Of a stretch of DNA of 64,000 nt, positions 1 to 9,332 are shown piece after piece (the stretch's first letter is position 1; the number at the start of each line of letters is the position of its first letter). The DNA comes from Hyunsoonleella pacifica (GTDB lineage: Bacteria > Bacteroidota > Bacteroidia > Flavobacteriales > Flavobacteriaceae): NCBI RefSeq assembly GCF_004310335.1, contig NZ_SIRS01000002.1, positions 496,001 to 560,000 on the forward strand, read 5' to 3'. A program made the position numbers and the translations under genes. The notes below the pieces were generated by a model. That model had not been told where the DNA came from, made no database searches, and worked only from the letters and a program-made list of their open reading frames with translations.

Positions 1-266
1 TACATTCACTAATCTTCGAAACAGAAAAAGCTATTGATAAGTTAGAGTTTTTAGATAGGAAAACCAAAGCTTCAATACTAGCACTGGATCCCGAGGAGTT
101 TATTGGGGTAATTACTGGAGACATTGGTACCGCAGCTGGCTGTGATGTAACCTGTACAAGTAGTTGTGGGGTTACATGTAACCAAAGTTGTGGTTACACC
201 ACGAACTTAGTTAATCCTGGAGATTTTAGAACTCTTGCTTTAAACAACAGAAGACTTTTGTTTTAA
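1..266 (+). CDS. lanthipeptide-like precursor peptide, 3' part (5' end outside window)
   Basis: An open frame enters from the left edge and ends at TAA 264-266. The visible part has an acidic, leader-like stretch (LALDPEEFIGVITG) and then a short core with five Cys exactly four residues apart, each of the last four preceded by Thr or Ser (VTC, SSC, VTC, QSC). A 24-residue tail ending RRLLF follows. A Ser/Thr- and Cys-rich core directly upstream of a lanthionine synthetase gene is what a lanthipeptide precursor should look like. The start codon is not in the window, so leader length is unknown. The long Cys-free tail after the core is unusual and could be a follower region or be removed. Ring pattern cannot be deduced from sequence alone. 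Precursor role is inference from composition and neighbour. Confidence 0.7.
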   Translation, partial: HSLIFETEKAIDKLEFLDRKTKASILALDPEEFIGVITGDIGTAAGCDVTCTSSCGVTCNQSCGYTTNLVNPGDFRTLALNNRRLLF

Positions 267-278
267 TCTTTTTAACCT

Positions 279-312
279 AATGCCCAGCCTTAAATAAGGC
301 TGGGCATTTTTA
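279..312 (+). terminator. intrinsic terminator between precursor and synthetase genes
   Basis: Arms TGCCCAGCCTTA (281-292) and TAAGGCTGGGCA (295-306) form a 12-bp stem with a tiny loop, followed by T residues. It ends about 13 bases before the synthetase ATG, so it probably terminates most precursor transcripts and lets a fraction read through, giving more precursor than enzyme. This arrangement is common in lanthipeptide operons. Confidence 0.85.
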
Positions 313-324
313 ATTAAAATAATA

Positions 325-2955
325 ATGGAAACATATAAAAACATCTTAGAGAAACATCATATAGATTTTGAAGAAAAACAACCATGGCTTATTTGCGGAA
401 AAACTAACTTAGTTCAAGGGTGGAAATTACATGTTTCTACAACACCAAATAAGATTCATCAATTATTTACTATCATTTGTCCGTATTTAAAACAAAATAA
501 AATTGCTTTTAAAATCATCGCTAATAAACAGTTGTGTATACAGCTAAACGATGGCGATTTAGGGGTGACACAAATAGGTAAGACTATGACTATTTACCCA
601 GAAAACGAAACAGTTGCAAAACAAATAATTACTTACATAAAGCAGAGAACCGATTTTAAATTTACAGGTCCAAAGATCTCCACAGACATTAGGCTAGGTA
701 GCATTCTTTATACTAGGTATGGTGGTTATAACCCTATTATTGAATATGATAGATTTGGGCGTAAAAAATTAATGATTTATGACCCCTATAACAATCTTAT
801 AGAAGACAACTATACAAGTCATTTAGATTTAAAATATTATAAGTTTCCATTTAATGAATTTAAATATGAGATACCTCAAGAAGAGAGAAGCAAACTTTTA
901 TTCAATCAATATTTAATATTAGATGTATTAAAGTCCCATCCGAAAGGACAAGTCTTTAGAGGGATTGATATTTCAAATAAAGAAAACATTAAACCTGTAG
1001 TTATAAAACAAGCAGTAGCCAATATATTTTGTGATGAAGATAGTGATAGAGACATCATTAACAGGTTGAATTCCCAATTTCAACTTTCAAAGAAAATAAA
1101 AAATATAAATATTCCTACACCATATGATTTAAAAAAGTATAAAGAAAATCATTATCTCATAACCGAATATATAGATGGTGGTAATTTAGAGCATAAAGTA
1201 TTTGAACTTTTAAGCACTTCAACATTTAAAGCATCTAAACTACAAACTAAAAAACTATTAATAAACTACGCTATTCAATTAATAGAAGAAGTTATAAGAT
1301 TACACGATCAAGGTATAGTGCACAGGGATTTATCAGCAAGTAATATATTAGTTTCAAAAAACGACTTTATATATTTATCAGATTTTGAATTAGCTTACGA
1401 TCTAAATAACTCTTCAGAACATCCGTTTAAAGGAGGTACAGATGGGTTCATGTCTTTAGAGCAAAAAGAAAATATGGAGCCTAAATTTGAAGATGACATT
1501 TATTCTGTTGGTGCAATAATTACTTTAATTTTTACGGGCTTAGACCCTAGGCGTGTACTAAAAGGTACTTTAAGTCAAATTAAAAAGCGGTTGTTACATT
1601 TAGCAGGAGGAGATATTGAAATTGTTCTAGATGATTTATTAAACTGTTTTAAACCGAGCAATGATAGACCATCTCTAGCCTATTTAAAATCAAAGTTTAA
1701 ACAGATTAAGTTTAAGGAAGTATCTAATAAAAAAAGTTCGTTTTCAATTACAAAGCAAGAATTAACAACATCAATAAATAATTGTATCAGTTCCATAGCG
1801 CATACTGTCTATACTTTGGATGATTTATGGTTTTCAGAAACTATAGATAAAAGCAATCACGAACAAAACAACAAAGCTTCAAATAAAACATTTTATGGTT
1901 CTTTAAACAGGGGAATTAGTGGTGTGTTATATGTTATGGCGCATGCTAAAATATCTGGTTTTGATATAACATCAAACTCAAAAATCATTGATAAATCCAT
2001 ATCATATTTAAAAAATAATTATGATGTTAACATTAATAAAAATTTATTGCCTGGTCTTCACTTTGGCACAGCCGGTATTGCGGTATCTATAGCATATTGT
2101 ATTTCATCTGGAATATTGCCAAGAAACAACGAAAACTTAGATTTTATAAAGAAAAGTCTCATACGAGATTTAGATTGGAGTGATTATACACATGGTGCTG
2201 CAGGTCAAGGCATGGCATGTTTAAAGGTTATGGAATTAATTGGGTTTGATAAAGATGTTGAGATGTTTTTACAAAAATGTTACGGCTACCTAAAAACTAA
2301 ACAGGAAGCACAAGGCTATTGGGTAATAGAGGAGGGGGTTGATGGTATTAGCGGAGAAACTATGTGTGGTTTTGCTCATGGAGTAGCAGGAATAGCAAAT
2401 TTTGTCTTGTCATATTATAAGTATAGTCAAAATATAGAGGCTTTAGTATGTGCCGAAAAAGCGGCAGAATGGCTTTACAAGAATAAAATTGACAAAGAGA
2501 CATATTACGAGTGGACGTTTAGTGAAACTAATCAAGAAATATGGAATTGGTGGTGCCATGGCGCTACAGGTATCGCTATTTTCTTTTTAAACATTTATGA
2601 TATTACAAAGAAGGAAAAATATTTAAACGTCATAACAAAATCTTTAAATGCGGTAAATAATAAACCCAATTTTCCTAATTTAAGTTTATGCCATGGTTTA
2701 AGTGGTATTGGGGAAATTTTGCTTCATGCTTATGGCATTACTAATAATAGAAGTTACCCAGATCGCATAAATTGGGTCTTAGGTGTTTTACTAAATTCAT
2801 TTATTAAAGAAAATAACAGTATGTATTGGTTAACTGAAAACCCTGATTATCCTACTGCTGATTTTTTTGTTGGCAATGGCGGTATACTTTATTTTTTAAT
2901 TGATTACTACAATATGTTTTACCAAAATAGAGATGCTAGATTTCCTATTACTTAA
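325..2955 (+). CDS. class IV-like (LanL/LanKC type) lanthipeptide synthetase
   Basis: This 876-residue protein matches the three-part class III/IV lanthionine synthetases. Residues ~1-190 form the lyase-like N-terminus (QGWKLHVS; GPKISTDIRLG). Residues ~195-460 form a Ser/Thr kinase-like domain with VVIK Lys228, HRD Asp335, Asn340 and DFE instead of DFG at 353-355. Residues ~520-870 form a LanC-like cyclase. The cyclase keeps all three zinc ligands, Cys744 (WWCHG) and Cys789-His790 (LCHG), which is the class IV hallmark; class III enzymes lack them. The enzyme would phosphorylate and eliminate Ser/Thr of the upstream precursor and then close thioether rings. ATG 325 follows the terminator directly. 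No transporter or protease gene is seen next to it on this side. The next gene is convergent. Confidence 0.85.
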   Translation: METYKNILEKHHIDFEEKQPWLICGKTNLVQGWKLHVSTTPNKIHQLFTIICPYLKQNKIAFKIIANKQLCIQLNDGDLGVTQIGKTMTIYPENETVAKQIITYIKQRTDFKFTGPKISTDIRLGSILYTRYGGYNPIIEYDRFGRKKLMIYDPYNNLIEDNYTSHLDLKYYKFPFNEFKYEIPQEERSKLLFNQYLILDVLKSHPKGQVFRGIDISNKENIKPVVIKQAVANIFCDEDSDRDIINRLNSQFQLSKKIKNINIPTPYDLKKYKENHYLITEYIDGGNLEHKVFELLSTSTFKASKLQTKKLLINYAIQLIEEVIRLHDQGIVHRDLSASNILVSKNDFIYLSDFELAYDLNNSSEHPFKGGTDGFMSLEQKENMEPKFEDDIYSVGAIITLIFTGLDPRRVLKGTLSQIKKRLLHLAGGDIEIVLDDLLNCFKPSNDRPSLAYLKSKFKQIKFKEVSNKKSSFSITKQELTTSINNCISSIAHTVYTLDDLWFSETIDKSNHEQNNKASNKTFYGSLNRGISGVLYVMAHAKISGFDITSNSKIIDKSISYLKNNYDVNINKNLLPGLHFGTAGIAVSIAYCISSGILPRNNENLDFIKKSLIRDLDWSDYTHGAAGQGMACLKVMELIGFDKDVEMFLQKCYGYLKTKQEAQGYWVIEEGVDGISGETMCGFAHGVAGIANFVLSYYKYSQNIEALVCAEKAAEWLYKNKIDKETYYEWTFSETNQEIWNWWCHGATGIAIFFLNIYDITKKEKYLNVITKSLNAVNNKPNFPNLSLCHGLSGIGEILLHAYGITNNRSYPDRINWVLGVLLNSFIKENNSMYWLTENPDYPTADFFVGNGGILYFLIDYYNMFYQNRDARFPIT

Positions 2956-3148
2956 ATAGTAATGTGAGTTTGTGTCTTTTTTTTCTTTATAAGAAATCAG
3001 AGAGTATTTTAGTTTTTTTTTAAGTAATCAAAAACGTTGACTTGAATTTGTGCCATAAAAAGTCTAGTAAAACCTTTAAACTAGAATTATAGCGACAGTT
3101 TAAAACAAAAGTATCTATAGATTTATTAAATAAAATTTTTATAATTTA

Positions 3149-5209
3149 CTAATCGTTAGATTTGAAAAACTGCTTTAGTTTTAAACTTGTGATAGTTAGT
3201 CTATTATAATATTTTTTATTCAATTTAGAGGCTTTTTTATAATGTTTTAAGGCTTTTTCATATTCCATGGTTATATCATAAAGATTATACAACCCCATAT
3301 GGGCATAAAAATAATCTTTGTTATGCTTTAAAGCGTCTAAATAATACTTTTCAGCTTCTACATATTTATTTGTCATTATGTTAGATAAACCATAATTAGT
3401 TAAATAAACAGCTTTATCAGTCTTTGATATATTACGTATTGATAAAGCTTTACGAAAATATATCATTGCTTCATCATAATTTTTGTATTCATTTAAAAAA
3501 AGCAAACCTAGCGAATTATATAAACTAGCATCATTAGGCGAATTACTTATTGCAATTCTATAATTCTCTTCAGCTTTAGCATTATCTTTATAATTATACA
3601 TGTATATATCGCCAAGATGGCTATATGCATAAGAGCTTGTTCCATCTAGTTCTATAGCCTTAATATAAAAAGACTTTGCTTTTGTATAATTTTTAAAATG
3701 ATACTGGTATAATCTTCCATAAGAATTATATAGATAAGAAGAATTACTGTATATTTTTTTTGCTTTGTCTAGATAGTATATAGCACTATCACCATTATTA
3801 TTGTATTTACTTTCTAAATACGATAAATTAGTATATGAACTCAAATAAAGAGAATCTACTTTAATGGCCTTTAAATATTGTTTTTTTGCCTTGGTATAAT
3901 CCTTAAAATGACTATTTGAATACAAGTCTCCTAAGCTGTTGTAAAGTGATGGGTTTTGCTTATCTAGTTCAATAGCTTTTAAGAGTAATTTTTCACTATT
4001 ATCAAATTTTTCAAAATAGTCATTTGCGTATAATTTTGCCAAACTACTATACAAATAAGAATTATCACTTAGTTTTAATGCTAGTCTATAAAATTTTTCA
4101 GCTTTATCATAATTACCATTTTCTTCAAACTCGTAAGCAATATTACTTAATGTTGAAGGTTTTCTTTCTAGTCCATTAACGTTTTTATATAATTCTATTG
4201 TTAAGTCTTTATCATTGGTATGTTGACTCGAAAAGATTGCTAATTCAGTGAATGAAAAAAAAGCAATATTCTCTATTTCTATAAGATTACTAAACTTATC
4301 AATATTATATCCACTGAAGTGGAATAAACACGTTAGTTTTGCCAGATTTATTTCCCGTTTTAATGGAGAATCATTGATTTGTTGAATACTATTTAAATAT
4401 TCTAAGGCTTTACTGTAGTTATTGGATCTTAACTCTTTTATACTAAAAGTCCAAAACAAAATATCATCTACATCCTGTTGAAGATAACCTTGACTTACGT
4501 CTGAAATACCAGTAAAATTGACAAAATCAGATTTTCCTTTTTCGTTCATTCTTTTGGTAACCTTATTCAATAAAAGGTAGCACAATCGTGCTTTTTCGTT
4601 TTTTATGTCTTGATCGCCGAAAATTACAATGTCAGCATTAAATTCTTTTCCAATTTTTTCTGCTTCCTCATGCGTTCTCGCATATTTATAATCTATAAAC
4701 TTTACTGCGATATTAAGTTCTTTTTCATGTTTTAATTCAATAAATCTATTTTTTAGAAAGAATTCTAAATTATCGTCATCATGAACATCTTTTTTAAAAG
4801 GTAGAATTAATATTTTAAACTGATCTTGAATCTTATTGAAGGGCGTACTAGTGTCAAAACGCAAAGATTCTTCATTATTTAACTTATAGTCAGGATTATT
4901 AATTAAAAAGATAAGAAGTGAACTTAAAAGTAAAATTAAAACAATTAAAAATGTTGAAATAGCAAATTGGGTTTTACTTCGCTGAGAAATGATTTCCTTT
5001 AGTTTAATTAATTTATCATCATCATCATTGATGTCATTTAGTTTTTCTTTTATACCGGGTTTTTCAGATAATTCATAAATCCTTTTATCATCCTCTTTTA
5101 ATCTTTTATTAATTACACCTTTGGTAAATAGAATAATAGCATTAATGATAGCAATTATATTAGCTATTAATGTTGAAAGTACTAGTATGTTAGATGATTC
5201 GCTAATCAT
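3149..5209 (-). CDS. membrane-anchored TPR protein with TolB/CsgG-like segment
   Basis: This 686-residue protein has two N-terminal hydrophobic segments (~8-30 and ~80-105) with a charged cytoplasmic stretch between them. A segment at ~130-210 resembles the alpha/beta TolB-N/CsgG-type fold (ILILPF; GKEFNADIVIFGD). About nine or ten tetratricopeptide repeats fill ~260-680, with typical A/Y...Y..A...NP..A..YN.LG spacing. TPR arrays bind other proteins; the partner is unknown. It overlaps the end of the upstream membrane gene by 8 bases, so the two are probably co-transcribed and act together. It is convergent with the lanthipeptide synthetase, and nothing shows a functional link to it. Exact role unknown. 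Confidence 0.7.
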   Translation of the reverse strand: MISESSNILVLSTLIANIIAIINAIILFTKGVINKRLKEDDKRIYELSEKPGIKEKLNDINDDDDKLIKLKEIISQRSKTQFAISTFLIVLILLLSSLLIFLINNPDYKLNNEESLRFDTSTPFNKIQDQFKILILPFKKDVHDDDNLEFFLKNRFIELKHEKELNIAVKFIDYKYARTHEEAEKIGKEFNADIVIFGDQDIKNEKARLCYLLLNKVTKRMNEKGKSDFVNFTGISDVSQGYLQQDVDDILFWTFSIKELRSNNYSKALEYLNSIQQINDSPLKREINLAKLTCLFHFSGYNIDKFSNLIEIENIAFFSFTELAIFSSQHTNDKDLTIELYKNVNGLERKPSTLSNIAYEFEENGNYDKAEKFYRLALKLSDNSYLYSSLAKLYANDYFEKFDNSEKLLLKAIELDKQNPSLYNSLGDLYSNSHFKDYTKAKKQYLKAIKVDSLYLSSYTNLSYLESKYNNNGDSAIYYLDKAKKIYSNSSYLYNSYGRLYQYHFKNYTKAKSFYIKAIELDGTSSYAYSHLGDIYMYNYKDNAKAEENYRIAISNSPNDASLYNSLGLLFLNEYKNYDEAMIYFRKALSIRNISKTDKAVYLTNYGLSNIMTNKYVEAEKYYLDALKHNKDYFYAHMGLYNLYDITMEYEKALKHYKKASKLNKKYYNRLTITSLKLKQFFKSND

Positions 5210-6359
5210 TAAAAAAGGGCCCTTTTTTATAGCTAAACCTAGTTTTGTCTATAGGAATTATTATTTCACTCAATATTTTTGAAGTCCATTTGTTATGCCA
5301 TATATCGACATGATATTTATTGATAAGATCTAAGCTATCCATATATAAATCATTCAATAGATATTTAGTTTTAGTAGATTCTATCCCTAGAATAATCTTT
5401 CCAAACTTCAATATTGCAGGATCGTTATTTAAGTTATTCATTAAATACTTTAGCGTCCAATAAGAGCATTCAACAAAATATTCCTCTACATAGTAATAGT
5501 TTTCATAACTATTTATTTGATTAGTATATTGATTTACGTCCAATGGTTTTACTTCATCATGTATTAATGTTTTAAAATTGGTATACGCAAGTATAAGATC
5601 TTTTAGGCTTTCATTATAGTAGCGGTTTTTTTTACTTGACTTTAAAACAGCTCTATTCATTAGAGCTAAACTAAACCAATCTCTATCTTTATTATCTACT
5701 ATTGGTATATGCTTCCATATATTAATTGCATCAGTGTAGTACTTGATTGCATTAGCAATTCTTCCTTGTTCATGATATTGAACTGCAATTTTATAGTTTA
5801 ATATTTGTGATGCTTCATTTGGTTGTAAATCAAAATCTGTTTTTTTTATAAACAGTACATTACTTTCTTTTGATAACGCCCATTCTGGAAGGTATAAATC
5901 TCTTTCTAAAATAAAATAATCCTTATATTCTTTATATTCTTGCCATATTAACCAAAAACAAAATACATGTAATACGAAAGTGCTTATTTTATGCTCGTAA
6001 GGTAATACGAATATTAAAATTGTATCTAAAAAATATATTATTAAAGTTAGTTTGTAAGCCCACAATTCTCTTTTTTTCGCTCTAATTGCCAAATAAATAA
6101 AAAAGCATATAATAAGGCCATTAATAAATAAGCCAATAATTATCATAATAGTTGGTGCATTATTTATAAGTTCATCAATTACAGTACAAACATTTAATGC
6201 TAGACCAACAAACCTCAATTGGTCAAATTGGCTTAAAATTGAATTTAAGGCTGTGTAAAAGGCAATAAAGTACATAATATTATCCGTGTGAAGCGCTGTT
6301 TTTCTTGCTTCAAAAAGTTTTTCAGCCTTTTCAAAATTTAAGTACCGTATTCTTTCCAT
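5202..6359 (-). CDS. membrane protein with C-terminal TPR-like region
   Basis: This 385-residue protein has four hydrophobic segments in residues ~28-145, including runs such as IMIIIGLFINGLIICFFIYL and LIIYFLDTILIFVLPY. A soluble C-terminal half follows with one or two TPR-like helices (YKIAVQYHEQGRIANAIKYY). No catalytic motif is recognised. It is the first gene of a two-gene unit with the downstream TPR protein (8-base overlap), which suggests a shared membrane complex. The family was not recognised. Confidence 0.6.
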   Translation of the reverse strand: MERIRYLNFEKAEKLFEARKTALHTDNIMYFIAFYTALNSILSQFDQLRFVGLALNVCTVIDELINNAPTIMIIIGLFINGLIICFFIYLAIRAKKRELWAYKLTLIIYFLDTILIFVLPYEHKISTFVLHVFCFWLIWQEYKEYKDYFILERDLYLPEWALSKESNVLFIKKTDFDLQPNEASQILNYKIAVQYHEQGRIANAIKYYTDAINIWKHIPIVDNKDRDWFSLALMNRAVLKSSKKNRYYNESLKDLILAYTNFKTLIHDEVKPLDVNQYTNQINSYENYYYVEEYFVECSYWTLKYLMNNLNNDPAILKFGKIILGIESTKTKYLLNDLYMDSLDLINKYHVDIWHNKWTSKILSEIIIPIDKTRFSYKKGPFFND

Positions 6360-6490
6360 ACAAATAATTTTTCATTTTAACACTTTAATACTGCTAAATA
6401 TATGAAGATATTTCTTTCATGATATTATTTTTTTAAAAATATTTTTTGAAAGTAAGTTTTTATATTGCTAATATTCAGTTCAATAGTCTA

Positions 6491-6540
6491 TTTAGATAGT
6501 TAAAACACGAAGCATCTAAGTTTTTATTAAACTATCTAAA
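6491..6540. repeat. inverted repeat
   Basis: TTTAGATAGTT (6491-6501) and AACTATCTAAA (6530-6540) are perfect 11-bp inverted arms about 28 bp apart. It could be an operator or hairpin upstream of whatever transcript ends at 6767. Function unknown. Confidence 0.5.
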
Positions 6541-6635
6541 TCGTCTAATAATAAAATTAGAATTACAATGGAAAAACACCGTTTTTAATTGAGATAAGAT
6601 GGATAAGTAAATTCATTTTTTAAATCACAGAAATC

Positions 6636-6726
6636 ATGAAATTAGTAACAGCAGAAAAATGCAAAAATTGATAAGCGTCTTAGATGTTTTTCTATAAGTT
6701 CTGCTATTGAGAGTAATATTAGTTAA
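6636..6726 (+). pseudogene. possible broken small peptide gene ahead of a terminator
   Basis: ATG 6636 opens a frame reading MKLVTAEKCK, which stops after 11 codons. Removing one A from the A5 run at 6663-6667 extends it to about 29 residues ending SSAIESNIS, with the stop at 6724-6726 touching the terminator stem. A short Ser-rich peptide in front of a terminator would fit a RiPP precursor or leader, but a chance reading frame is just as possible. Confidence 0.2.
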
Positions 6727-6767
6727 GCCGAACAATATCTATAAAGTAGAATATTGTTCGGCTTTTT
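6726..6767 (+). terminator. intrinsic terminator
   Basis: AGCCGAACAATAT (6726-6738) pairs perfectly with ATATTGTTCGGCT (6751-6763), and a T tract follows on the plus strand only. No complete plus-strand gene lies upstream, so it implies a small RNA or the broken small frame just before it. Confidence 0.8.
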
Positions 6768-6838
6768 GGTAATTATGTATTATGAATATATGTAAACAAT
6801 TTTTTGTTTCATATATTAAATTAACACAAGGGTCTGGT

Positions 6839-8150
6839 TTATTTTGCGACACCTATCCCAGCAAATAGTGTTTTAAAAGAATTGGCTTCAAGAGCAAAAA
6901 CGCCATCATTACCAATAGTGTTTATTGGTCTCCAAAAGCTTCCATCAAAAAATGAAATTAGGCCTTGATAAGTGTTAAGGCCCGCAGGCTCAGTTACTCC
7001 CCAAGGATTGCGCAAAACAATATATTTTTTATCATTATTAAAAGCCCAGCCTAAAACAGTATAGCAATGGCTAGCTACAACATTGGTACCTGTGTAGGTT
7101 TTGCTAGAAGACCCATAGGTCCATGCAGTCATGGGATGGATTGTTTTTCTAGACATAGAGTTTGCTCTCACTATAGAGTACAATTCACTCCCAGTTCTAC
7201 TATTCGTGTTATAATAATGTGGTTTTTTGTTGTTGAGTTGTGCTGTAGCTTTCACGCAATTACCCCATGCAGTTTTGGTAATATCTGGTTTATCAGAGTT
7301 TGTTTTTGTGATCCATTTAGCAAAAGCCTTTTCGTATAATGCAGGATAAATCTCATTATTATCATTAGAGCGGCAATAAATCCAATTACTATTAGAAGCG
7401 TTAACTACAGTTTTATCTGAAACCTCTACGAGTTTAGTAGGCGCATCTTTACCGCCTCCTTTTGAGTAAAATTTAATAGCATTAACCCTTCTGGTTTCCC
7501 CAGTGCTAGTAGCTCTATTTCTATGTACAATCCTGTAAGGATCTGCCCAGGCCACTGCATTTAAAGCTGCAATAAAATAACAATTTGCTACTGCACCTTG
7601 TATAGGGTCTGAATATTCTACCACATCATTAAAAAAATCGCCTTTATTTACCCAAACACCATTTTGTGGCGTCCAATCTTTTTTAGAAGCCCCAGATTTG
7701 TTAAGTACAATAGCAGCTAAAGCTTTACTTAACACCGATTTAGATAATGTACGGTTTATATTTGGGATGTCTAATTTAAGCTCTAAAGAGTCTTTATTAA
7801 TCAAACCAGATTTTATTTTTACATCACTAAGCGTTTCAATACCTAACTTTTTTAACTCGCTTAGTTTTTTTAGTCTAGATATATCTGGGGTCTCAGCGTC
7901 TTCAAGTGTTCTTATTTTAATTTCAGAAGCCTTTAATGGTTCAGGCATATTGTCCTTGTTCAATTTTAATCCAGCATAAATTGGCGAATTAAATTTCATA
8001 TCAAAAAGTTCACTGTAATCCGTTTCCAGAGTGTCCTCCATAATTTTGATTGAGTTTTTTTTTACTCCAATCAATTTTTCTTCCAAGTAGAGTTTCAGTT
8101 AAGGCATAGGGGTTTATTGCTCCTATACTTAGTTTTGGTGCTTTGTCCAT
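6839..8150 (-). CDS. calpain-like (C2 family) cysteine protease, apparent frameshift near N-terminus
   Basis: The long frame (6839-8086) carries the calpain-type catalytic triad. Numbered from the TTG at 8086, these are Cys169 in QGAVANCYFIAAL, His340 in ASHCYTVLGW and Asn360 in LRNPWG. That frame has only a TTG to start from. A better start is ATG 8150-8148, which reads MDKAPKLSIGAINPYALTET and is one base out of frame. The two join exactly if the A9 run on the minus strand (8055-8063) had eight A residues, giving ...DWSKKNSIKIMED. So this is a ~436-residue protease with a homopolymer frameshift, either a sequencing error, a phase-variable tract or a recent pseudogene. No signal peptide is seen. 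It is divergent from the RiPP-like operon at 8631 and could process a peptide, but that is only a neighbour argument. Confidence 0.75.
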
Positions 8151-8630
8151 AATTAAATTAATTAAAAGGTTAATAATAAAGTTTCAAACTTAGATAGCTA
8201 CTGTAGTACAGAAAAGAGGGAAAACAATATTTATAAGGGGGGAGATGCCCCTTTTTTAGAAAAGAGAAAAGCTATAATAACATAACTTTTTGTTGAGAAC
8301 AAGAGTAGATAGGATGCAAGAGGTTTTACATTTTTTAAGGGATAAAATTGCTAATCTAAATAGAATTATAGCTATCTAATTTAATTGAAATATATTTTTT
8401 AAGACTTAAAATTAGTGTCGTTAATGTGGGTTTATTCCTTTCATTTTAAGATTGATTAAAAGATTTTATAAAAATTTAAGTCAATAGAACTGTATTTATT
8501 TTTCGTCAAAAATTAAAGTTGTTTCTGTAAATATGTGTTGTATTTTTTTATTTATTATAGTAATTGTTTATGGTTTTATTTTGAATTTGCGTAATATATT
8601 TATAGTTTTATGCGTATAATACTACGTTGA
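8151..8630. other. 480-bp divergent intergenic region
   Basis: AT-rich spacer between the protease and the 8631 operon; it should hold both promoters. One plus-strand terminator-like hairpin lies at 8235-8257. No further gene is seen. Confidence 0.6.
8235..8257 (+). terminator. terminator-like hairpin
   Basis: AAGGGG (8235-8240) pairs with CCCCTT (8248-8253) and a T6 run follows on the plus strand. No plus-strand gene is recognised upstream; it may end an antisense or small transcript. Confidence 0.5.
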
Positions 8631-9332
8631 ATGTTGAATAAATATATTTCTTGTATTCTAGAATTTATTCCAAACGCTGTTTATGGTACTATTTCTGCGG
8701 ACGATCAACGTTTAAGCAGTATTGTAAATTTGTTAAATCAAGAAGAGTATAAAGAATTCAACAAATATAAAACGGGAAGCTTTTTTGTATTTGGAATTCC
8801 TATTGACGATGAAGCGTTATGGTTTTGGAATCATGTTAATGAGAAAAGATATTTAACTGCAAACCATATACTTGAAAGTACAATTGTGGAATTAAGTAAT
8901 CAATTCCCAGATTCGAGGATTCGTTCTATAGACAGAATATCAAACAATAAAATAGCCCAAGTAGAACTAGCTGAATTAGCAGGTATTGGGACACGAGGAT
9001 GGAATAATTTATTACTTCACCCAGAATATGGAGCATACCTTCAATTAGCTACGATAGTAACTCTTGATAAGTATTCAGAAAAAGAATATTCCACTTCATT
9101 AGTAGAAAATATTTGCATCAAATGTGGAAATTGTATTGATGCGTGCCCAGTAAATGCTATTTCAGAAACTGAATTTATAGCATACAGGTGCTCTAGTGTA
9201 GTTGCATCCCCTGAGAAAGTTAAGAGCAAGGCAGTAGCTGTAACAACTAATAGTTATATTGAATGTAGGGCGTGTATCGATAGTTGTCCTATAGGCTTAA
9301 ATATTGAAAAATTAAATGAATGGAAAAGATAG
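8631..9332 (+). CDS. QueG-like dicluster 4Fe-4S protein
   Basis: This 233-residue protein carries two ferredoxin clusters. The first has Cys162, 165, 168 and 172 (CIKCGNCIDACP). The second uses Cys212, 215 and 219 (CRACIDSCP), probably with Cys187. Just before them, AELAGIG...LLLHPEYGAYLQLATIVT closely follows the epoxyqueuosine reductase (QueG) pattern. QueG itself is longer and binds cobalamin; this protein is shorter at its N-terminus, so it is more likely a specialised electron donor or reductase than the tRNA enzyme. Its stop overlaps the following radical SAM gene by 13 bases, so the two are translationally coupled. Electron delivery to the radical SAM enzyme is inference. Confidence 0.75.
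   Translation: MLNKYISCILEFIPNAVYGTISADDQRLSSIVNLLNQEEYKEFNKYKTGSFFVFGIPIDDEALWFWNHVNEKRYLTANHILESTIVELSNQFPDSRIRSIDRISNNKIAQVELAELAGIGTRGWNNLLLHPEYGAYLQLATIVTLDKYSEKEYSTSLVENICIKCGNCIDACPVNAISETEFIAYRCSSVVASPEKVKSKAVAVTTNSYIECRACIDSCPIGLNIEKLNEWKR

Larger units (their letters stand above)
6360..6838. other. 479-bp intergenic region
   Basis: Very AT-rich. It holds an inverted repeat (6491-6540), a possible broken short reading frame (6636-6726) and a strong plus-strand terminator (6726-6767). No convincing complete gene is seen. Confidence 0.6.

Noticed and set aside
325-2955. Class III synthetase
   Set aside because: All three zinc ligands of the cyclase are present, which class III enzymes lack.
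7067-7979. Two plus-strand frames opposite the calpain-like gene
   Set aside because: Shadow frames; the catalytic motifs are on the minus strand.
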